Origin: Candidatus Neomarinimicrobium atlanticum
GTDB lineage: Bacteria; Fidelibacterota; Marinisomatia; Marinisomatales; Marinisomataceae
Direction: 5' to 3'
Assembly: GCA_000402815.1 (NCBI GenBank)
Contig: AQSA01000002.1
Location: 21,448 to 85,447 of the forward strand
DNA length: 64,000 bases
The position numbers and the translations under genes are program-made. Positions within the stretch are counted from its first letter, which is position 1, and every line of letters begins with the position of its first letter. Of this stretch, positions 56,577 to 64,000 are shown one piece after another. The notes below the pieces were generated by a model that searched no databases, was not told the DNA's origin, and saw only the letters and a program-made list of their open reading frames with translations.

Positions 56577-56631
56577 AAAAATGCTCAGAAAGTTAGTTTT
56601 TCTTGCAACAAATGCCAAGATGTTTAAAATC

Positions 56632-57348
56632 TTATCCTTTTCTTGTTATTTTATCTAAATACTGCTTTTCTTTCTTTGTTAATTCTCTCCATTGACCTTC
56701 TCTTAATTGATCTAATGTAATATTGCCGAACTTAACTCTTTTTAATTCTATAAGATTGAGACCTGAAAACTTAAATATTCTTCTTATCTCATTCTTCTTA
56801 CCTTGTTTCAAGATCATGTTTACATTTATAGTATTTTTAATCTTTTCTTGTGAAATAATTTTTGCTCTACCTCTTTCTCCTGAACCTATAAAAATACCCT
56901 TTTCAATCTTTTTAATAATTTTTTCACTAATTAATTGATCAGTTTTTGCAATATACTCTTTTGGTATTTTATTTTTGGGATGAGTTAAGAATTGAGATAA
57001 ATCTCCATCATTTGTAAGTAAAATTATTCCAGTTGTATCTTTGTCTAGTCTTCCTACATGATTTAGAAAAGGTTTTCTAGGCAACAAATCAAAAATTGTC
57101 TTTCTACCCATTTCATCACTTCGTGACGATATAAATCCTTTAGGCTTATATAAAATAATTGTGGTGTTACTTGCATTTAGAATTATTTTTTGATCATCTA
57201 ATCTAATATCATCTTTTACGGGATCAATTTCTTCAAAAGGATCCATGACAAGTACATTATTAACCGTAACCATCGCTAACTGAATTGATTCTTGCGCTTT
57301 TCTTCGAGAGACAATTCCCGATGATGAAATAAATTTAAAGAGCTTCAT
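56632..57348 (-). CDS. 23S rRNA pseudouridine synthase, RluB/RsuA family
   Basis: The 238-residue protein starts with an S4 RNA-binding domain (MKLFKFISSSGIVSRRKAQE) and has the catalytic Asp102 in the family motif VGRLDKDTTGIILLTNDG. RluB, RluE, RluF and RsuA cannot be told apart reliably here; the scpA-scpB-rluB order favours RluB. I prefer ATG 57348 to the ATG at 57360 because it gives the usual N-terminus. It overlaps scpB by 14 bp. Confidence 0.93.
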   Translation of the reverse strand: MKLFKFISSSGIVSRRKAQESIQLAMVTVNNVLVMDPFEEIDPVKDDIRLDDQKIILNASNTTIILYKPKGFISSRSDEMGRKTIFDLLPRKPFLNHVGRLDKDTTGIILLTNDGDLSQFLTHPKNKIPKEYIAKTDQLISEKIIKKIEKGIFIGSGERGRAKIISQEKIKNTINVNMILKQGKKNEIRRIFKFSGLNLIELKRVKFGNITLDQLREGQWRELTKKEKQYLDKITRKG

Positions 57349-57883
57349 TGATGATTCCATTATCTTCAGAATCTATAATCTCAGAAATCTCACTAATTGT
57401 TGGCATCTCAGATAAATTTGTTAATCCAAAATGTTTTAAATATTCATCGGTAGTATGATAAAGTAACGCTTTACCTAATGAATCGTCTCTACCACCTATC
57501 TTTATTAATTTTTTGTTTAATAGGTTTTTTATTACTCCCTTACAATCCACTCCTCTAATTGATTCAATATCTATTCTTGATATTGGCTGCTTGTATGCAA
57601 CAATCGCTAAAACTTCTAAGCTAGCATTAGACAACATGAGCTTTTTTGTTGGCATATACTTAGATATAAATGGCTCAAATTCTTTCTTGGTTACAAGCAT
57701 ATATCCTTCTCCAACAGCCTTGACTTCAAATGCACTATCAGAGTATTTAGCATTAATATCTATTATCGCATCATCTAATGAGGGTGTATCATCGACATCG
57801 AATACTCTTTCAATATCTGACTGTAAAAGAGGTTCCGATGCAACAAATAGTAAAGACTCTATAATTAACTGCTGTTCTTTCAT
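57335..57883 (-). CDS. scpB: Chromosome segregation and condensation protein ScpB
   Basis: ScpB dimers bind ScpA at the SMC head. The 182-residue protein has two winged-helix domains, with the signatures QQLIIESLLFVASEPL and LEVLAIVAYKQPISRIDIE, then IRGVDCKGVI. The start overlaps scpA by 4 bp. SMC itself is not in the window. Confidence 0.95.
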   Translation of the reverse strand: MKEQQLIIESLLFVASEPLLQSDIERVFDVDDTPSLDDAIIDINAKYSDSAFEVKAVGEGYMLVTKKEFEPFISKYMPTKKLMLSNASLEVLAIVAYKQPISRIDIESIRGVDCKGVIKNLLNKKLIKIGGRDDSLGKALLYHTTDEYLKHFGLTNLSEMPTISEISEIIDSEDNGIINEAL

Positions 57884-58602
57884 GCAGTGATAATATTTAA
57901 TTTGATTTCAATATCTTCAAACGTATTTTTTTGTTTACAGATCAACTCAGATTCCTTTATCATGTCTAATACAGCCAAGAATGTAACAATAATTTCTAAT
58001 TTACTTTCTAATTTCTTGATCAAGCTAGCCAAAGAAATAGTTTTCTTATTTTTAAAATTAGATACAATGAACTGTTTTTGTTCCTGCAATGATATCGTCT
58101 CTCTCACCAAAGTAAATGGCTTATCTTCTGATGCATTATCAATAGCAGCTTGAAATATTTTTGAAATATCAAACAAGCTGACTTCATTTAAAAAGTCTGC
58201 GGGATTTGGACTTTTCTGAAAAGGGATTTTATCATTTGGCCTGTAAAATAAATCTTTATTCTCCTCATGTATCTCTTTTAATTGATGTGCAATCGTTTTA
58301 AAGTTTTTGTACTGTAATAATTGATCTACTAAGCTAATTCTTGGATCATCGATATCTAAACCTTCTTCATCCTGCTGTCTAGGTAGTAACATTCTTGTTT
58401 TTAATCTTAGCAACAATGATGCCATAAAAAGAAATTCTCCAGCTACTGAAACATCGAGTTTTTTAGCAGTATTAATAACGTCGATGTATTCTGATGTAAT
58501 TTTAGAAATTGGAATATCATATATATCTATTTTATCTCTTTTAATAAAATATAAAAGTAGATCTAATGGTCCTTCGAAATTTTCTAGCTTTAAATTGAAC
58601 AT
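57880..58602 (-). CDS. scpA: Chromosome segregation and condensation protein ScpA (kleisin)
   Basis: ScpA bridges the SMC heads. The 240-residue kleisin begins FNLKLENFEGPLDLLLYFIK, the ScpA signature, has AGEFLFMASLLLRLKTRMLLP in the middle and a C-terminal winged helix including IVTFLAVLDMIKESELI. It joins scpB by an ATGA-type overlap and lies 3 bp after trpS. Confidence 0.96.
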   Translation of the reverse strand: MFNLKLENFEGPLDLLLYFIKRDKIDIYDIPISKITSEYIDVINTAKKLDVSVAGEFLFMASLLLRLKTRMLLPRQQDEEGLDIDDPRISLVDQLLQYKNFKTIAHQLKEIHEENKDLFYRPNDKIPFQKSPNPADFLNEVSLFDISKIFQAAIDNASEDKPFTLVRETISLQEQKQFIVSNFKNKKTISLASLIKKLESKLEIIVTFLAVLDMIKESELICKQKNTFEDIEIKLNIITA

Positions 58603-58605
58603 TAT

Positions 58606-59574
58606 CTAAACCATTCCAATAGATTTTTTGACATTTGATAATGTATCAGATGCAATAATTTCTGCTTTTTTTCTTCCTATCTCCATTAAATCAAAGATAT
58701 CATCAGGATTGTCTAAATAATGCTGCTTCAAGGTTCTCTGTTCAGAAAAATAATCCATTATACACTCAAACAACTCATTTTTAATACTCATATACTTTAA
58801 GCCTGGCGTAGCATATCTATCTTTTAGTTCATTTCTTTTTTCTTTATCCAAAAATAATGAATACATATTGAAAAGGGGCGTATCTATATCTTTAGGTTCA
58901 TTAAGACCCGCAGAATCTGTTACAATATTCATTATCTGACTTTTCACAAATTCTTCATTTCCAAAAATAGGTATAGTATTATCATAAGATTTACTCATTT
59001 TTTTACCATCAATACCAAAGATTATCTCACTATTTTCATCAATATCAATTTCTGGAATAGTAAAAACTGGGCCATGAGTATTATTAAATTTTACAGCTAT
59101 ATCTCTAGTCATTTCTAAATGTTGTTTTTGATCCTTTCCAACAGGAACAATATCAGATTGAAATGCTAGGATATCTGATGCCATCAATACTGGATAAGAA
59201 AATAATCCCATATTTGGTGACAATCCATTTGCAACCTTATCTTTATACGATGTTGATCTTTGCATTAATCCGACGCTAGTAAAATTAGATAGTATCCATG
59301 TTAGCTCTGTCACTTCTGGCACATGAGACTGAACCCATATAGTGGATTTTTTATGATCAAGTCCTAAAGCTAGCAAATCAGAAAATGCATTAAAGGTATT
59401 TTTTTCTAGCTCTTCCTTATTGTTAATTGATGTCAAGGAATGATAGTTAGCAATAAAACAAAATAGATCAGAAGAATCTTGGAAATCAATCATTCTCCTA
59501 ATCATACCAAAATAATTTCCGATGTGTAACAATCCGGAAGGTTGCGCTCCGCTTAATATTCTCTTTTTCTTCAT
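58606..59574 (-). CDS. trpS: Tryptophanyl-tRNA synthetase
   Basis: The 322-residue class I synthetase begins MKKKRILSGAQPSGLLHIGN with the HIGN signature. The second signature is KMSKS (GIDGKKMSKSYDNTIPIF). ATG 59574 is preferred to the ATG 12 bp upstream because GGGA lies 6 nt before it and the N-terminus then matches the family. It charges tRNA-Trp. It follows the HNH gene by 1 bp. Confidence 0.97.
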   Translation of the reverse strand: MKKKRILSGAQPSGLLHIGNYFGMIRRMIDFQDSSDLFCFIANYHSLTSINNKEELEKNTFNAFSDLLALGLDHKKSTIWVQSHVPEVTELTWILSNFTSVGLMQRSTSYKDKVANGLSPNMGLFSYPVLMASDILAFQSDIVPVGKDQKQHLEMTRDIAVKFNNTHGPVFTIPEIDIDENSEIIFGIDGKKMSKSYDNTIPIFGNEEFVKSQIMNIVTDSAGLNEPKDIDTPLFNMYSLFLDKEKRNELKDRYATPGLKYMSIKNELFECIMDYFSEQRTLKQHYLDNPDDIFDLMEIGRKKAEIIASDTLSNVKKSIGMV

Positions 59575-59575
59575 T

Positions 59576-60109
59576 TTAATTCCCATTTATGAATAAATAA
59601 TCTTTCCAACCTGCATTTTTATTTTTTACAAACTGGTTAAAGTACATGAATCTATTAGGTTTTTTTGGTTGTTTCATCAATTTCATATTTGCTTCTTTTA
59701 GTGTTCTACTTCCCTTTTTTGCATTACAAGGAGAGCAAGCTACAATCAGGTTTTCCCATGTATCCAAACCGCCTTTAAGTTTTGGAATGATATGATCAAC
59801 TGTTAAGTTTGATTTTGATCCACAATATTGACAGCATGAATTATCTCGAAGCAGTAAATTTTTTCTGTTCAAAACAACTTCTAAACTGTTATATGAAACA
59901 TACGTTTTCAACTTTACTACACTTGGCACTTTTATTCGCGTAGAAGGAGAGTATATATACTTGTCATGATTCATCAAAACATCAATCTTATTTAAAAAGT
60001 ATAGGCATAATGCACGCTTGGAAGAACATACTACAAGAGGTAAATAGCTAGCATTTAATACAAGGGTGACACTATTATTGATGTTTATATTTGGATTATT
60101 TTTTTTCAT
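59576..60109 (-). CDS. HNH endonuclease-like protein
   Basis: The 177-residue protein has an N-terminal VTLVLNASYLPLVVCSSKRA segment seen in a widespread family of small chromosomal HNH nucleases, and a zinc-ribbon HNH domain. The domain has CCQYCG, VDHIIPKLKGGLDTWENLIV and ACSPCNAKKGSR; the His-Asn-His-like core is complete. No phage, intein or toxin gene lies beside it. Its cellular role is not known. ATG 60109 is preferred; an ATG at 60136 would add nine hydrophobic residues. Confidence 0.8.
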   Translation of the reverse strand: MKKNNPNININNSVTLVLNASYLPLVVCSSKRALCLYFLNKIDVLMNHDKYIYSPSTRIKVPSVVKLKTYVSYNSLEVVLNRKNLLLRDNSCCQYCGSKSNLTVDHIIPKLKGGLDTWENLIVACSPCNAKKGSRTLKEANMKLMKQPKKPNRFMYFNQFVKNKNAGWKDYLFINGN

Positions 60110-60172
60110 TCTTAATGAATTTATGAAAATAATCATTCACATTTTATAAAAATAACATTAACATCCTTCAGA

Positions 60173-60310
60173 GTAAATGTAGGGAATACTAGTGAAATTC
60201 TAGAACAGTCCCCGCTACTGTAATTACTGAGATTTAATAACTGCCATTCCATAAAAACTGGGAGAAGGCTTTAAATCGTTAATAGGTATAAGTCAGGAGA
60301 CCTTGTTTAC
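60173..60310 (+). promoter_or_regulatory. Cobalamin (AdoCbl-type) riboswitch
   Basis: The aptamer contains CCCGCTACTGTAA (60211-60223), the GCCATTCC / GGGAGAAGGC arm (about 60243-60269) and the B12 box AAGTCAGGAGACCT (60290-60303). A closing P1 stem forms between GTAAATG (60173-60179) and TGTTTAC (60304-60310). Together these match the cobalamin riboswitch consensus, with AGTGAAATTC in the 5' domain. It controls the TonB receptor gene that starts 36 bp downstream, so B12 uptake is shut off when cobalamin is plentiful. Confidence 0.95.
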
Positions 60311-60322
60311 TAAAACAATGAA

Positions 60323-60337
60323 CCTAAGCTTCGGAGG
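60323..60337 (+). promoter_or_regulatory. Possible Shine-Dalgarno-sequestering hairpin of the riboswitch
   Basis: CCTAAGCTTCGGAGG can fold with CCT pairing to AGG and a C-UUCG-G tetraloop, leaving AAG as a bulge. This buries the Shine-Dalgarno GGAGG (60333-60337), which lies 8 nt before the btuB-like ATG. It is a plausible expression platform for translational control by the riboswitch. The pairing is inferred by eye. Confidence 0.5.
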
Positions 60338-60345
60338 AAAGTATA

Positions 60346-62397
60346 ATGAAATATTACATTTTATTATCAATAATACTCATATCTAATCTTTTTTCACAAA
60401 CTCTTAACGGAATTGTTGTTGACTCCGGCGGTGAACCTTTATCGCATGTAATAATAAGAGAATTGGATAGCGAAAATCAAAATGATAATTGGACTACTTC
60501 AGATAATAATGGATCTTTTATCATTGAAATAAGCCATGATTCGAAAATAGAGTTGAAAAGATTCGGATTTGAAAATCAGGAAATACAATTAGACGGTAAT
60601 GAATCTCAAGTATTTACCTTATCAAATAAAAATGTGAATATGAAAGCAGTGAATGTCTATGGTAAAAACAATTCAAGATATTTAAAAAATAAGAGCTTAA
60701 ATAATAATTTAGGTTCATTCTCAAAAAATGGTTCTTTATCGCAATTACCCTCACTTGAACTAAGAACTTATGGTGGATATGCAGGTGTAACTTCAGCTTC
60801 TTTTGATGCAGGATTTGCTCGCCATACAAAAGTATTATTCAATGGTGTAGATTTAACTGATGCTCAAAATGGACAAGTAGATTTATCTTCTTTTCCATCA
60901 TTTGCATTACGATCACTTAACTATCGTTTAAACTCAGGAACAACATATGGTTCTGGATCAATTGATGGAACCTTGAACATAAATACTAAAAATAGTCCAA
61001 ATAGAGTTTTTTACAGTTCTGGCGATTATGGGTTTAATCAATATGGCGCTACATACACTATGGGAAGGGAAAACTCAAAAAGAACTATAACTATAGGTAA
61101 AACTAGTTATGATGGAGACTATAAATTTAAAGATTCTGTAACAGGTTCAAGTAAAAAGAGAGAAAATAATTCATTAGATCAATTCTTTTTTGCAATGAAC
61201 AGAGAGTTTCTTGTTAGAGATGACTTAATAATTAATATTAATTCCTTAACAACAAAAAATACTAGAGGCGCAGCTGGAAGTACTAGCTTTCCCTCCATTC
61301 TTGCAACAAGAACTGATGAATATGAATTATATTCACTTTCATTTATGAAGTTTTTTATAGATAGTAATCTTAAAATTTATATTAATCGATCAACTAATAA
61401 TCAAGTATATGATGACCCCAATGAATCTTTTCCAGTTTTCAGTGAACACGACCTTGATCAATCATCATTTGGATTAGATTTTCAAAAAGAAATCAACACT
61501 AACTTAGATTATCAACTTTCTGTAAAACAAAAAGTTGATAGTATCAGTAGCACTGATTTGAGTAATCAAGAGCTTAATTCTAGCTCTGCTTCATTTCTAT
61601 TAAACTATACTAATAATGAAAAAGACTTTAAGATATCACCATCGACAAGATTTGATAAGCAATCTGATAATGATAAATTAACTTATAATCTCAGCTTTGA
61701 ATCGGTTGATCAGTTTTTAAAAGATGACCTATCATACTTTGACTTTCGACTAGATGCAGGCTCCTCTTTCCAATTTCCAACATTGAATGATCTATATTGG
61801 CCAGATGGATTATATAGCGCTGGAAATCCAGATTTAAAACCAGAGGAAAGTGATTACTTTTCTGTTAATATGACTAATAATTCTGTTCTTGGAAAATTTA
61901 CAGTAACAGCAACAATGAAGGATTATGAAAACTTGATATTATGGCAACCTAATGAGTCGCTTAAATATATACCTATAAATGTTTCTTCCGCATCAAGGAC
62001 AACATATAATATTAATTTTTTAAAAGAGTTTGCAAGCAGTCAATTACAAATATCATATAATATTTATGATAGTAAAGACAATGATATGGATGAGAAATTA
62101 TTATACGTTCCAGATTATTCAGCAAACATATTCCTATCTCATAATTTTAATCAGAGTATTAATATGGCATTCAACTACAAATATACAGGAAAACGTATTT
62201 TGCAATATGGATCTGACTGGAGTGATCAGACAGATCGTGATGCTTATGGCGTACTAGACTTTAGTGTATCCAAAGATTTTGATACATTAAAAACGAGCTT
62301 AATAGTAGATAATCTTCTTGATGAAACATTTGAATCTACATTAGGATACCCTGAACCGGGTAGAAGTATTAAACTAGTAGCGGAATACAAAATTTAG
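60346..62397 (+). CDS. btuB: TonB-dependent outer-membrane receptor for cobalamin (BtuB-like)
   Basis: The 683-residue protein has a signal peptide (about residues 1-18), a CarboxypepD-like domain (20-85, starting LNGIVVDSGGEPLSHVIIRE), a plug domain (about 120-215, with TKVLFNGVDLTDAQNG and GSGSIDGTLNINTK) and a 22-strand-type barrel ending EYKI. The riboswitch 36 bp upstream indicates cobalamin or a cobinamide as substrate. The CarboxypepD domain is typical of Bacteroidota-type receptors. No btuCDF genes are in the window. The gene meets a convergent barrel gene with a 4-bp overlap. Confidence 0.9.
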   Translation: MKYYILLSIILISNLFSQTLNGIVVDSGGEPLSHVIIRELDSENQNDNWTTSDNNGSFIIEISHDSKIELKRFGFENQEIQLDGNESQVFTLSNKNVNMKAVNVYGKNNSRYLKNKSLNNNLGSFSKNGSLSQLPSLELRTYGGYAGVTSASFDAGFARHTKVLFNGVDLTDAQNGQVDLSSFPSFALRSLNYRLNSGTTYGSGSIDGTLNINTKNSPNRVFYSSGDYGFNQYGATYTMGRENSKRTITIGKTSYDGDYKFKDSVTGSSKKRENNSLDQFFFAMNREFLVRDDLIININSLTTKNTRGAAGSTSFPSILATRTDEYELYSLSFMKFFIDSNLKIYINRSTNNQVYDDPNESFPVFSEHDLDQSSFGLDFQKEINTNLDYQLSVKQKVDSISSTDLSNQELNSSSASFLLNYTNNEKDFKISPSTRFDKQSDNDKLTYNLSFESVDQFLKDDLSYFDFRLDAGSSFQFPTLNDLYWPDGLYSAGNPDLKPEESDYFSVNMTNNSVLGKFTVTATMKDYENLILWQPNESLKYIPINVSSASRTTYNINFLKEFASSQLQISYNIYDSKDNDMDEKLLYVPDYSANIFLSHNFNQSINMAFNYKYTGKRILQYGSDWSDQTDRDAYGVLDFSVSKDFDTLKTSLIVDNLLDETFESTLGYPEPGRSIKLVAEYKI

Positions 62398-63974
62398 TCG
62401 TCAAATTCCCAAATAATACCAAAAGATAGGAGGCTATTCATTGGGTTGAATAGTTCAGCATTACTAATAGAATAGTCTCCATCAATCGGCAATCTATGGA
62501 GTGCATTCTTTAATCTAATTGTTAATAAAACATCTGCAATAGATATATCTAAATCTAAGCCAATATTATAGCTATCATTATAATGTGTCGTATTATTTGA
62601 AACGGGCATATTTCTAAAATAATCAAAATAATAATCGGAATGATTACCTGCCAAGTATAGCAATGAAAGCTTGCCTGTAATCCCTAAATTTTCATTTATG
62701 AAAGATGTATTAAAATGATAATCCATCTCAATTATATCAGATCTATTTGAACTTATAAGGCTGTCATAAAAATTATGGTAATGAGTGAAATCTATCTTAT
62801 TTTTTTTTAAGGGTATCGAAATTTTTGTCTTAAGCGAAAGCATATCATCAGAATTAAACTTATAGACAACATTTTCAGGAATTGCACCTTCTGCTGATAC
62901 ATTTTTTATGATAATATTATTTGCTTGAACATACTTTAAGGTTGAGACGAAGGAAACTTTTGAATCCAAAGAATAGTTTAATATTAATGAATCCCAATTT
63001 TCTACTTTTTCGTCATTTAGGCTATAATCATCAAAAAGCAACCTTGCTGATTTATTCCTTCTCTCCAATAATAGCTCAACTGTACCGAAAGTAGCACCAT
63101 AAGATATGTTAGGGCTTATATTGTCATTAATATAATCGATACCATATTTTAAGCTTCCGAAAGGGAGCTTATTTCTATTAGTGAGATGTAATGTATTTCT
63201 AATAAAAGTTTTCAAAGATATTTTATCTTTATAATAGCTATTGTCTAAGAAAGCTTCGATTGAAATATGCTCATTATTGGAAGCATTAAAATTTAATCTA
63301 TTTCTTTCTAAATCAATCGCATGACTAATAGGGTATTCAATGATTTCTTTTTCATCAAATTTGCTAATATGATTTACTTCGAATTTATAATGCCATTTAT
63401 CTTTTATAAATATATCTCCAATTGTTAGCGATAAAAAATCAGAGAATTCTTTATTAGTAGATGTATCTAATCCAGACTGATTATCAAAAATAAAAGTAGC
63501 ATCTTCTCTAAAATATCCACTTGAAAAGTAAAGATTATGTTGGGAGACTGTAGCTTTATAATCAATTTTATAAAATAAGCTAAGTGGACTAGAATCTGCA
63601 TTTGCAAATTCTGAATAATTACCAAAAAAACTTTTTTTCATAGCTAAAAACTGAAAATCGGTATTTTCGGAATGTTTTTTCAATCCGATATTCAGCCTAT
63701 CGAAACCATAATCACCAAATTCATATCGAAACTTACTCTTTACATAAACTGAGTCTGATGGCATATCCTCAAAATCAAAAGATGAAAATTTATTTCTAAA
63801 ATTGGTTGAAGATTTATCTATAAGCAAATTATCAAATCGCTGATCTCTATCCCAAAGAATCTGATTATTACTTAGCTCAACTCCAAATTGACCTGACATA
63901 TCATAATTGACGCTTTCTTGAGTGAATAATAGTGATAGTGTAAAAATATAAATTATACTAAACTTATTTATCAC
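62394..63974 (-). CDS. Putative outer-membrane beta-barrel protein
   Basis: The 526-residue protein has a short signal peptide (IIYIFTLSLLFTQES) and then strands of alternating hydrophobic residues through the whole length, as in an outer-membrane barrel; it ends LSFGIIWEFDD. I do not recognise the family; it has no plug domain of its own. The start is GTG at 63974, and an in-frame TAA lies upstream. It converges on the B12 receptor with a 4-bp overlap, so it is not controlled by the riboswitch. A link to the receptor is only positional. Confidence 0.6.
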   Translation of the reverse strand: MINKFSIIYIFTLSLLFTQESVNYDMSGQFGVELSNNQILWDRDQRFDNLLIDKSSTNFRNKFSSFDFEDMPSDSVYVKSKFRYEFGDYGFDRLNIGLKKHSENTDFQFLAMKKSFFGNYSEFANADSSPLSLFYKIDYKATVSQHNLYFSSGYFREDATFIFDNQSGLDTSTNKEFSDFLSLTIGDIFIKDKWHYKFEVNHISKFDEKEIIEYPISHAIDLERNRLNFNASNNEHISIEAFLDNSYYKDKISLKTFIRNTLHLTNRNKLPFGSLKYGIDYINDNISPNISYGATFGTVELLLERRNKSARLLFDDYSLNDEKVENWDSLILNYSLDSKVSFVSTLKYVQANNIIIKNVSAEGAIPENVVYKFNSDDMLSLKTKISIPLKKNKIDFTHYHNFYDSLISSNRSDIIEMDYHFNTSFINENLGITGKLSLLYLAGNHSDYYFDYFRNMPVSNNTTHYNDSYNIGLDLDISIADVLLTIRLKNALHRLPIDGDYSISNAELFNPMNSLLSFGIIWEFDD

Positions 63975-64000
63975 TTTTGGCTCATAACATTAACATGTGA

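Noticed and set aside
59576..60109. Homing endonuclease or mobile element marked by the HNH gene.
   Set aside because: No repeats, integrase, intein or phage gene lie nearby, and neighbours are ordinary housekeeping genes; the family is common as a chromosomal single gene.
1..64000. tRNA, rRNA genes, CRISPR arrays, insertion sequences and prophage.
   Set aside because: None could be identified by eye; the intergenic regions are short and no array, transposase or phage gene was found.

Overview
This window is AT-rich, densely packed bacterial chromosome. It carries about 65 protein genes, almost all on the minus strand, with gaps of 0-10 bp or short overlaps between most of them. The cell is diderm: it has LolCDE-type lipoprotein export, a TonB-dependent receptor, an ADP-heptose-type cytidylyltransferase and lipoprotein signals. 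It respires using Na+-NQR and c-type cytochromes. Several traits point to the Fibrobacterota-Chlorobiota-Bacteroidota (FCB) side of the tree: a CarboxypepD-like domain on the TonB receptor, a Lys/Arg-rich AURKAIP1/COX24 microprotein, and Na+-NQR. Working Shine-Dalgarno sequences (dnaK, prfB, btuB) argue against typical Bacteroidota. A marine SAR406/Marinimicrobia-like organism is my best guess from gene content alone and is not proven. No tRNA, rRNA, CRISPR array, insertion sequence or prophage was seen, and there is no gene-free stretch above 300 bp.

Layout. 1-5.4 kb holds accC (cut by the window edge), accB, efp, then a BatD-like lipoprotein, a DUF58 protein, a MoxR ATPase and an AsmA/TamB-like protein. 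5.4-13 kb holds dnaK, a lolD/lolC/lolE-type exporter, lysS and prfB. The prfB gene has a classical programmed +1 frameshift site. 13-21 kb holds a flavin-binding-domain/MenA-like fusion, the c-di-AMP synthase cdaA, folP, ftsH, tilS, a metallo-beta-lactamase-fold hydrolase and an archaeal-type (type II) GAPDH. 21-25.6 kb is a cytochrome c maturation cluster (ccmEFABCD plus one extra microprotein). Its CcmE carries Cys-x3-Tyr instead of His-x3-Tyr. 25.6-34 kb is a cofactor run: an isobutyryl-CoA-mutase-like B12 enzyme, dxs, pdxT, pdxS, ispH, nrnA, the cobalamin adenosyltransferase pduO and nhaD. 34-41 kb is nqrABCDEF-apbE, with nqrM on the opposite strand. 41-60 kb is housekeeping: a reductase, proline dehydrogenase, a C1 peptidase, nadK, an HU-like protein, mltD, hldE, plsC, serS, tsaD, a YbbR protein, rpsA, cmk, rluB, scpB, scpA, trpS and an HNH nuclease. 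60-64 kb is a cobalamin riboswitch with its TonB receptor, and a second outer-membrane barrel protein.

Themes that connect the genes. (1) B12: riboswitch-controlled uptake (btuB), adenosylation (pduO) and an AdoCbl-dependent mutase. (2) Sodium bioenergetics: NQR, its flavinylation and maturation factors (ApbE, NqrM), and the NhaD Na+/H+ antiporter lie side by side. (3) c-di-AMP: a CdaA synthase, a distant YbbR-domain protein and an NrnA-type phosphodiesterase. (4) Small genes below normal ORF cut-offs: ccmD, a second Ccm microprotein, nqrM and the AURKAIP1/COX24 protein.
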